From positions 1-19,400 of the forward strand of contig JASMDC010000056.1 in the NCBI GenBank assembly GCA_030753015.1: a DNA stretch of 19,400 nucleotides, written 5' to 3'. This stretch comes from Candidatus Undinarchaeales archaeon (GTDB lineage: Archaea > SpSt-1190 > JASMDC01). Every line of letters begins with the position of its first letter. Positions within the stretch are counted from its first letter, which is position 1. Below are positions 13,670 through 19,400 of this stretch, piece by piece. The translations under genes were made by a program, and so were the position numbers. The notes beneath the pieces are model-generated. The model did not search any database. It was given only the letters and a program-made list of their open reading frames with translations, and was not told where the DNA came from.

Positions 13670-14638
13670 GTGGATCACGGACGGTGTGCCCGGGGGATCG
13701 CAGCGGTGCTCCTCCTCCTGGTAGTCTCCGCTCTGGGCGCGGACGGCCCGTGCGTGACCATCGCGGACGTGTCGGTCGAACGGACGGACATCTGGGCCTA
13801 CCAGGTGGACATGCTCACCGTCGCTCTCGAGAACGAGTGCGGCGGACAGCGCGAGGTGGAGGTGCTGGCCAATCCCAGCGGACGGTTCACCATTCTGGGC
13901 GAGCATACCGTGCGCCTTGTCCTCGAGGAGCGGCGCGAGCTCGTCTTCACCTTCTATCCCAGGGGCGGTACGGCGGCTCTCACTCATCTCCCGGTGGTCG
14001 TCACGGACCGGACAGGGGGTGATGAGCGCATGGCCGGAGCGAAGGCCGAGCTCTACGTAGCCAATCCTCTGGCCCAGTTGTGGTACACCGCGGCGGTCCT
14101 GTTCCTGGGAGCCGCGTACCTGCGTCGCGGCTGGCTTCGTGAGCAGCTGGAGCTGAGCCCGCTCCCCCTGGCCGTGGGCATCTGGCTCGTTCACCGCGGC
14201 CACCTCTTGGCCACCCGGGGCGCGCTGGCTGGGGCGACCGACGTCACGAACGGGATCGTTGTCGTCGAGCTCGTGGGCCTCGGTCTGCTGCTGGTGGCGT
14301 TCGGCCGCACCGTCTCCCGGACCGCCAGGGCCCACCCGCTCACGCTCGTCATCGCCGTCTACATCCTCGCAAGGACCATCCCTCCGGACGCCTACATCCC
14401 TCCCGACATGGTGCGCGCGTGGGACGCGCGGTCGCTCGTCCCGCTCCGGGAGGAGGCGCTGTTCGTGCTGGCCCTTCCGCTCTACATCCTGGGGGAGGCG
14501 AGCCGACTGCATGTGTTCCACGGGCTCCATCCCGTCGCCGTGCTGGTCGTCGCCGCCCTGCCTACGGTAGTGTACTGGCGAACGCTAGCTCGGGCGTGGC
14601 ATGGTCTGCGACGGGCGGAAGCGGGAACGGTCCTATGA
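13670..14638 (+). CDS. Protein B: paralogue of protein A
   Basis: A 322-residue protein of the same unrecognised family as protein A. It has a signal peptide (about 8-24) and an ectodomain with Cys28 and Cys57, the same 29-residue spacing as Cys24/Cys53 of A. The VVVTDRT motif (109-115) and NPL (132-134) are also conserved, with a constant offset of four residues. Multiple membrane helices follow, with shared segments around PP (238-239) and SLxPLxxE...FVxxLPLxxLxE (255-276). It has none of the usable sequons found in A, and it lacks the long charged tail. An ATG at 13643 is in frame but lies inside the TATA element, so I chose GTG at 13670. It is divergent from the GT2-DUF2304-GT2 operon and overlaps the end of the next gene by six bases. 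Confidence 0.82.
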   Translation: MDHGRCARGIAAVLLLLVVSALGADGPCVTIADVSVERTDIWAYQVDMLTVALENECGGQREVEVLANPSGRFTILGEHTVRLVLEERRELVFTFYPRGGTAALTHLPVVVTDRTGGDERMAGAKAELYVANPLAQLWYTAAVLFLGAAYLRRGWLREQLELSPLPLAVGIWLVHRGHLLATRGALAGATDVTNGIVVVELVGLGLLLVAFGRTVSRTARAHPLTLVIAVYILARTIPPDAYIPPDMVRAWDARSLVPLREEALFVLALPLYILGEASRLHVFHGLHPVAVLVVAALPTVVYWRTLARAWHGLRRAEAGTVL

Positions 14639-16846
14639 GCGGGCGGAGTACACCCGGAAGGTCGGATTTGCATGGACCTCCTCGTAGCAGGTCCCTTCCA
14701 GGTCACGAACGAGAGCCTGGTACCGTTCGCTCTCCCAAAGCCGAAGGAGCCGGTCCACGACCACCAGGGGCGGATCGTGACGCGAACATAGTGCGTTCAA
14801 CCGCGTCCGGTCAAGGAACGATGGGAACCTGAGATTGTCGTCGAGCCGCTTCCCGAGGATGTTCAAGAAGGTCGTCGGGTAGCGATAGATGAGGACCGAG
14901 CCCTCTGGCCTGGCCTCGAGCGCCCGGACGGCATCCCGCACGTCCGTCGGCGGGTGGTGGGGCAATGCGATCTCGGCGCCTAGAAGCGTGCGCGCATGGA
15001 CGGTGATGAACGCCAAACGGTCGATATGGCCCGCAACCAACAGAATCGCGACGGCCAGCAGGAGCGCACGCTTGACGGCCGGTTCCGAGGCCGCGCTCTC
15101 CAAGACGGCGGTGAGCGCCCGGCCCGCCAGCAGCGAGAGGCCCGGCAGGGCCACTAAGAACAGGCGCAGCTCGTGAAAGCCGGATGGACGGTAGCCGACT
15201 ATGGGCAGTGAAGGGAGCCACCATAGAAGGGCGGGTACCGCAAGCAGAAAGGGAAGCTCCAGCGGATCGCTCCGCTGCTCGTAGATGATGAAGGCAGCAA
15301 GCACGAGGAGGAGGAGGGGGGTCCCCCCCAGGGTGGCCGGGCTCATGTAGCCGGACGCGCCGCCCATGACCAGCACGGCCAGCACGATCAAGAGATCCTC
15401 GTATACCGACCCCCTGCGGTGGACAAGAGCCACCGCCAGGACCAGGATGCCCAGGCGCGGTAGTGTCAGTACCGCAAGCCCCTCGTAGCCTCCGGAGCCG
15501 CTGAGAAGCAGCACAATGAGGGCTGCTGCCAGAACGATCACGGGGCGAAGGGCCGTGCGAGGGGCAGGGCCCGCCCTCTCGGCCAGATACCAGCTACCTG
15601 TGGCCACCGCGCCGGCCAGGAAACCGTAGTGGAAGAATACGCGGTCCCCGGTCCCCTCCCACATGAGCGGCAGCAGCGCCGCGACGCACAGGCACGGTCC
15701 CAGCGCCCGGGCGCGTTGCGGCGACGTGAAGAGAAGGTAGAATCCTGTGGAGAGGAGAAGGAGCGACAGGTAGAGGAATCCTGCCGAGTGGGAGAGGCCA
15801 ACGGTGAGGGTGACGAGGAGGAGCAGTGCGTTCCTGCCCAATGTCACGGGGAGTGCCACGGCGGCCGCCACGGCAACGATCGCCAGAGGCAGGCTCAACA
15901 TGGATGCCATCGGCTGGGCGGTTATCCCCACGTTATACGGGTGAATGAGGAGGACGAGGGTGCCGAGGGCGGCGGTCGCGGGCGGGAGGCGGAGGGCGCG
16001 CACGAGTACTATGAAGGCGGCCGGGAAGAGCAGCGCCAAGAGGTAGACGCCCCCCTCTGTCGTCGTGAGCAGCATGAGGGCGGCCAGCAGGTAGTGGAAG
16101 CCGAACAAGTAGCCGGGATCCATCTGCGCCGTGACGGATGGGTAGTGGCCGGTGTCCCGCACCACTGCCGCCTCGTGATGGTTGAAGAAGGCATCGCTCC
16201 CGGGATAGAGCGGCAGGGTCAGGATGGGCCCGCGCGCCCAGGCAGCGAGGATGAGGACCACCAGCCACAGGAGGACGAGTGAGCGGCGCGAGCGCAAGCC
16301 GTGGAGGGCGATGAGCACCAGGAATACCGACATGACGAGAAGGCCGAGCCTCCTCGGTGTCGCGGTGGCCAGATGGACCGCTGCCCGGGAGTTCGTGAAT
16401 GGCCGGTCGAATGTCTCCTCGGCAATGGTGGCATACACGTGCTCGGCGCCCGGCCGGTCGGCCTCCAGGTCCGTGCGCTGGAGCCGGGCGCCGCGGACGA
16501 CGCCCTGGTCGAAGGGCAGCGGGACGCGCACGGCGGTCGGTCCGCCGGGGCACGCGGGACGGTCGAGGCGCACCGAGACGACCTCGTCCCGGGATGCTGT
16601 GCGTCCCCCGTCCACGGGCTCGAGCACATCTACCAGCAGCTGGAGGCGGATGCCGTAGGACACGCTGGAGACGATGCACGCGTCGCCGTCGTTCGCCACC
16701 AGCACCATCGCGTGGCCGGGGAGCGGGCCGTCGGTCAAGGACAGTGTCACGCCGTCGCCGCCCTGCCCGAAAGCGGGCAGGAGAAGGGCCGCGAGGAGGA
16801 ACGCGATACGGGCCTTTTGGGTGGAGAGCGTGCCGGTAGCGCCCAT
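14633..16846 (-). CDS. Large membrane protein with N-terminal ectodomain and GT-C-like core (tandem copy 1)
   Basis: A 737-residue protein. A signal peptide (about 12-28) is followed by an outer domain of about 130 residues with VANDGDACIVSS (Cys57) and RPACPGG (Cys99). About ten or more helices start near 165. After helix 2 comes LYPGSDAFFNHHEA (Asp218, His-His-Glu 223-225) and then DPGYLFGFHYLLAALM, in the position of the acidic first outer loop of GT-C glycosyltransferases. The last 110 residues are soluble (PPLVVVDR ... HANPTFRVYSA). It is a paralogue of the next gene upstream. Family-level function is inferred: transfer of a lipid-linked sugar or glycan outside the membrane. I do not see the WWDYG motif of AglB/STT3 oligosaccharyltransferases. 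The start ATG sits about 28 bases from its TATA-like box. Confidence 0.75.
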   Translation of the reverse strand: MGATGTLSTQKARIAFLLAALLLPAFGQGGDGVTLSLTDGPLPGHAMVLVANDGDACIVSSVSYGIRLQLLVDVLEPVDGGRTASRDEVVSVRLDRPACPGGPTAVRVPLPFDQGVVRGARLQRTDLEADRPGAEHVYATIAEETFDRPFTNSRAAVHLATATPRRLGLLVMSVFLVLIALHGLRSRRSLVLLWLVVLILAAWARGPILTLPLYPGSDAFFNHHEAAVVRDTGHYPSVTAQMDPGYLFGFHYLLAALMLLTTTEGGVYLLALLFPAAFIVLVRALRLPPATAALGTLVLLIHPYNVGITAQPMASMLSLPLAIVAVAAAVALPVTLGRNALLLLVTLTVGLSHSAGFLYLSLLLLSTGFYLLFTSPQRARALGPCLCVAALLPLMWEGTGDRVFFHYGFLAGAVATGSWYLAERAGPAPRTALRPVIVLAAALIVLLLSGSGGYEGLAVLTLPRLGILVLAVALVHRRGSVYEDLLIVLAVLVMGGASGYMSPATLGGTPLLLLVLAAFIIYEQRSDPLELPFLLAVPALLWWLPSLPIVGYRPSGFHELRLFLVALPGLSLLAGRALTAVLESAASEPAVKRALLLAVAILLVAGHIDRLAFITVHARTLLGAEIALPHHPPTDVRDAVRALEARPEGSVLIYRYPTTFLNILGKRLDDNLRFPSFLDRTRLNALCSRHDPPLVVVDRLLRLWESERYQALVRDLEGTCYEEVHANPTFRVYSARS

Positions 16847-16870
16847 CGTACCGGCGGGACGACACCATGA

Positions 16871-16878
16871 AATAAAAA
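16871..16878 (-). promoter_or_regulatory. TATA-like box for tandem copy 1
   Basis: The minus strand reads tttttatt, centred about 28 bases from the ATG at 16846, in the 48-base gap after tandem copy 2. The second copy therefore need not depend on read-through. Confidence 0.55.
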
Positions 16879-16894
16879 GGGCTTCCCTCGACCC

Positions 16895-18919
16895 TCACGG
16901 TGCTGCCGCGAAGGCGCGGAAGGTGGGATTGGCGTAGACCTGGCGGTAACAGGAGCCGTCCAGCGCCATCAGGAGGGCGCGGTGGTCGTCGTCGGTGTAG
17001 AGCGCCATGTACCGGTCGACCACGACCAGCGGCGGCGCGTCGGACGCGCAGAACCGGGATAATTCCTCCGGGGAGAGCGGCGGGATCATGAAGCCCCTGC
17101 GCAGGATGCGCTTGTCGACAGCCTCGTGGAAGTGCTCGCTCGAGTGGTAGACGACCAGCCCCGTCTCCGGCCGGTCCTCGATGAAGCGGACGATGTCGCG
17201 CAGGTCGCCCGGTGGGTGACGCGGCACGGCCCAGTACGCGGGCATCCCCAGACGGAGCTCATCGGCGCCGAGGACGGTTACGCGGTCGAGCTGTGACGCG
17301 ACCAGTCCGACGACGATCAGCCACAGCACGGCGCGCCTGACGCTCGGCTCCTCGGTGATGCGCGCTAGCAGGGTGTCGAGCCCGCTGGCCGCCAGGAAGG
17401 CGATGCCTAGGGCCGACGAGATGAAGATACGCATGCGGAACACAATGCCCATCGCGTACCCGAGGCCGGGGATGGCGGCGAAGGACCAGAGAGCATGGGG
17501 GAGGGCCAGCAGGAAGGGCAGCTCCAGGCCCCCGCCGACGGTCCGGAAGCGGAGGAAGGCGACGAGCGCCAGCAGGCCGAGGGCGGCGCCGCCGATGTTC
17601 CTCGAGCGCCAGTACTCCCCAACCCCGACGTTCAGGGAGAGGAGTAAGAGGACGGCGCCGACGACGAGGCTCAAGCGGAGGAGGCCGTCCGCGGAGCGGG
17701 AGCCGATCCGCGAGGCGAGGAGGATGAGCAGTCCGGCGAGGAGGCCGGGGCGGTAAAGAGGGTGGTCGGCCGTCGCCACGGCAAGGCAAATCAGGGCGGC
17801 CGCGGCCAGGGCAATGCCCGCGGGCGCGAGCCGCTGCCGCTCCCCGAGGAACTGCCAAGCCGCTGTGCAGGAGAGGGCGAGGGTGAGGTACACGAATCCG
17901 CCCGAATGGGACAGGCCGATGGCAAGGGCGACGAGGAGAAGCACGGCAGCGCGGGCGCGCGCCGTCCCGCCGGCAAGGGCGACCACGACGGCGGACCCCA
18001 CCATGGGGAGCGTCATGGTGGTCGGTATAGTGGTGGAGGTCATCACGATGTGGTAGGTCTGTGTCCCCAGAAGGAAGGCGGTCAGCGGGGCCACACGCGG
18101 CGGTAGGCAGGTGCGGCGGACGAGGACGACGAGCACCGGGACGAGGAGGGCCGGGATCAGGAACGTCCCCCACGGCGTCCCTGTGAGGTGCATCAGGGCC
18201 GCTAAGAGATAGTGGAAGCCGAACATGTACCCGTCCCGCAATCGCTCCTCCACCGGCGGATACCGGCCCGTAGCCGTCAATACTGTGGCCTCGTGGAGGT
18301 TGTAGGTGGCGTCCCGGTCGGGGACGGGAAGGAGCGTGAGGATGTGCCAGCGGGCGGCGAGGACGACCACGAGGACCAGCACCCAGAGCAGGAGGCGGTC
18401 GGAGCGCGAACGCCGGGCCCGCCGGGCGGTGACGACCAGGAGGGCGGAGACGAGCGCGATCAGCATGCGCACGGGACCGACGGTGGCCACTGCCCGGACC
18501 ACGGGTCCGTGGGCGAAGGGTATCGACACATCGCGCTCCGCCGTCACCATAACGACGTCCTCCGAGCGCGGCGGGGTGCGCACCACCCGGACGGCGGTGA
18601 CGGTGCCCTTCGCATAGGCTGCCGCAAAGAGCATGGTACGCCGCTCACCGGGGCACAGGGCCCGGTCGATCCGCGCAGAGACGTTGACCGGCTCGACCAC
18701 GCCGTCGCGCTCCACCTCCAGTCCCAGCTGGGCACGCACGTCGTACACGATGCTCGAGGACACGCAGGCATCGCCGACGTTCGCCACCTCGACGCCATAG
18801 ATGCCAGGGAACGGCACGTCCGCCAAGGCCACATCGAGCAGGTCCAGCCCGGCGGCGAAGTGTGCCACGACCAGCAGGACTGCGGCCGCGAGGACGGCTG
18901 TCCGTCGTATGCGGGCCAT
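16895..18919 (-). CDS. Large membrane protein with N-terminal ectodomain and GT-C-like core (tandem copy 2)
   Basis: A 674-residue paralogue of the protein at 14633-16846, in the same order. It has a signal peptide (about 7-24), an ectodomain with VANVGDACVSSS (Cys52) and RALCPGE (Cys89), and membrane helices from about 148. The loop PDRDATYNLHEA (Asp201, Asp203, His209-Glu210) and DGYMFGFHYLLAALM follow. The C-terminal soluble domain contains HPPGDLRDIVRFIE, PPLVVVDR and YANPTFRAFA. Both copies share the cysteine pair, the loop acid, the His-Glu pair and the C-terminal signatures, which points to one conserved activity with different partners. The frame runs open to 19336, but ATG at 18919 begins a proper signal peptide and lies about 30 bases from a TATA-like box; upstream sequence belongs to the divergent flippase gene. 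The GT-C assignment is by architecture, not by a named family match. Confidence 0.75.
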   Translation of the reverse strand: MARIRRTAVLAAAVLLVVAHFAAGLDLLDVALADVPFPGIYGVEVANVGDACVSSSIVYDVRAQLGLEVERDGVVEPVNVSARIDRALCPGERRTMLFAAAYAKGTVTAVRVVRTPPRSEDVVMVTAERDVSIPFAHGPVVRAVATVGPVRMLIALVSALLVVTARRARRSRSDRLLLWVLVLVVVLAARWHILTLLPVPDRDATYNLHEATVLTATGRYPPVEERLRDGYMFGFHYLLAALMHLTGTPWGTFLIPALLVPVLVVLVRRTCLPPRVAPLTAFLLGTQTYHIVMTSTTIPTTMTLPMVGSAVVVALAGGTARARAAVLLLVALAIGLSHSGGFVYLTLALSCTAAWQFLGERQRLAPAGIALAAAALICLAVATADHPLYRPGLLAGLLILLASRIGSRSADGLLRLSLVVGAVLLLLSLNVGVGEYWRSRNIGGAALGLLALVAFLRFRTVGGGLELPFLLALPHALWSFAAIPGLGYAMGIVFRMRIFISSALGIAFLAASGLDTLLARITEEPSVRRAVLWLIVVGLVASQLDRVTVLGADELRLGMPAYWAVPRHPPGDLRDIVRFIEDRPETGLVVYHSSEHFHEAVDKRILRRGFMIPPLSPEELSRFCASDAPPLVVVDRYMALYTDDDHRALLMALDGSCYRQVYANPTFRAFAAAP

Positions 18920-18945
18920 GACGACGGCAGGAAGGCCACCAACGG

Positions 18946-18953
18946 TTAAAAAA
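18946..18953 (-). promoter_or_regulatory. TATA-like box for tandem copy 2
   Basis: The minus strand reads ttttttaa, centred about 30 bases from the ATG at 18919, in the 97-base divergent gap before the flippase gene. Confidence 0.5.
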
Positions 18954-18983
18954 GGCTCTGTCGCGCTGGCAGCCACGCGTGGA

Positions 18984-18991
18984 TTAATGTA
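18984..18991 (+). promoter_or_regulatory. TATA-like box for the flippase gene
   Basis: The sequence ttaatgta is centred about 29 bases from the ATG at 19017. It lies 30 bases from the opposing box of tandem copy 2, so the two promoters are separate but close enough for shared control. Confidence 0.5.
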
Positions 18992-19016
18992 TCTTTGCAC
19001 CAACTGAGCGCGTGCC

Positions 19017-19400
19017 ATGGCGGGAAAGGAACGAGGGAGAGTGCTGTGGCCGGCGGTGCTTACCGCGCTGGGGCTGGTGTGCATCGGCCTCGTCCAGCTG
19101 GGGTTCAACGCCGTCGTCGGCAGGCTCCACGGCCCCGCCGTGCTCGGAGACGTCAACCTCGCCATATCCCTGGCTCTCCTCGTGTCCACCCTGTTCTCGG
19201 CGTCGTTCGTCCCCGCCAACACCAAGTTCGTGGCGGAGTATCGGGGCCGGGAGGACGAGGCCCGGGCGGGAACGGCCTTCAGCATGTCGCTCGCGATCGT
19301 CGCCATCGGCGGGCTCGCGCTCTGGGCGCTCCTCAACGCCCGCCTCGACGACGTGGCGAGGGCGCTGACGCCCCTCCTGCCGAACCTCGCCAGCCGGGTG
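19017..19400 (+). CDS. Wzx/PST-type polysaccharide flippase, N-terminal 128 residues (cut by window edge)
   Basis: The frame starts MAGKERGRVLWPAVLTALGL and is still open at the last base. Three hydrophobic segments are visible (about 9-30, 46-66, 86-107). GFNAVVGRLHGPAVLGDVN followed by NTKFVAEYRGRED matches the helix 1-2 loop and the conserved K-F-V-A-E-Y region of polysaccharide biosynthesis/flippase proteins of the MOP superfamily. Such proteins move lipid-linked oligosaccharides across the membrane, which fits a locus that makes them on one side and uses GT-C-like proteins on the other. The start is supported by the TATA-like box about 29 bases upstream. Most of the protein is outside the window. 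Confidence 0.8.
   Translation, partial: MAGKERGRVLWPAVLTALGLVCIGLVQLGFNAVVGRLHGPAVLGDVNLAISLALLVSTLFSASFVPANTKFVAEYRGREDEARAGTAFSMSLAIVAIGGLALWALLNARLDDVARALTPLLPNLASRV

Noticed and set aside
15629-16282. Plus-strand open frame of 217 codons opposite tandem copy 1
   Set aside because: Composition dominated by Glu, Gly and Arg, the mirror of a membrane-protein gene; no promoter or ribosome site.
17259-18173. A 304-codon minus-strand open frame within tandem copy 2
   Set aside because: Low-complexity Pro/Arg shadow of the real frame, which is supported by its paralogue over the whole length.
14633-18919. AglB/STT3 oligosaccharyltransferase identity for the tandem membrane proteins
   Set aside because: Size and general layout are suggestive, but I find no WWDYG-type motif in either, so only the broader GT-C-like label is kept.
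18920-19336. N-terminal extension of tandem copy 2 by 139 codons
   Set aside because: It would run across the divergent promoter region and antisense to the flippase gene, and would bury a clear signal peptide beginning at 18919.
1-19400. Mobile elements, CRISPR arrays, tRNA or rRNA genes
   Set aside because: Gaps between genes are short and hold only promoter-like elements; no repeat arrays, transposase frames or cloverleaf-like stretches were seen by eye.

Overview
The window looks like a GC-rich archaeal chromosome segment devoted to cell-surface glycan or glycoprotein assembly. The archaeal signs are as follows. Most transcription units start with an A/T-rich TATA-like box centred about 26-29 bases upstream of the start codon, which leaves no room for a leader. 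Internal operon genes instead show 4-base start/stop overlaps, some with GGAGG-type ribosome binding sites. Several proteins are of kinds common in archaeal surface-glycan loci: dolichyl-phosphate-sugar-synthase-like GT2 enzymes paired with DUF2304 proteins, and GT-C-like membrane proteins. I cannot fix the lineage from sequence alone; a euryarchaeal relative, possibly Thermoplasmatota-like, is a guess. I see no rRNA, tRNA, CRISPR array, insertion sequence or attachment site. No gap between genes exceeds about 190 bases.

Left block, mostly minus strand (1-4573). A two-gene unit encodes a membrane-anchored ectodomain protein with a calcium-loop motif (3869-4573) and a GT-C-like membrane protein (2328-3872). 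Next come a DPM1-like GT2 (1559-2245), a DUF2304 protein (1168-1527), a GT4 glycosyltransferase (41-1171) and the first codons of another GT4-like enzyme (1-44).

Middle block, mostly plus strand (4760-10126). It encodes a UDP-GlcNAc 2-epimerase (WecB type), an NAD-dependent nucleotide-sugar epimerase, an unrecognised signal-peptide/ectodomain/multi-pass protein (called A here), a polytopic GT-C-like protein and a class I methyltransferase. A B12-binding radical SAM enzyme (10123-11559, minus) converges on this block.

Right block. A minus-strand operon repeats the GT2-DUF2304-GT module (13586 down to 11609). Divergent from it is a paralogue of protein A (called B, 13670-14638). Two tandem paralogous large membrane proteins follow on the minus strand (14633-18919), each with a signal peptide, a cysteine-pair ectodomain, a GT-C-like core and a C-terminal domain. 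The window ends inside a Wzx/PST-type flippase gene (19017 onward, plus).

A plausible joint role is this. The epimerases make activated sugars. GT2, GT4 and DUF2304 proteins load and extend a lipid-linked glycan on the cytosolic face. The flippase exports it, and the GT-C-like proteins add sugars or transfer glycan outside the membrane. The A/B family and the ectodomain-bearing GT-C-like proteins are the parts I do not recognise and the best candidates for something new.
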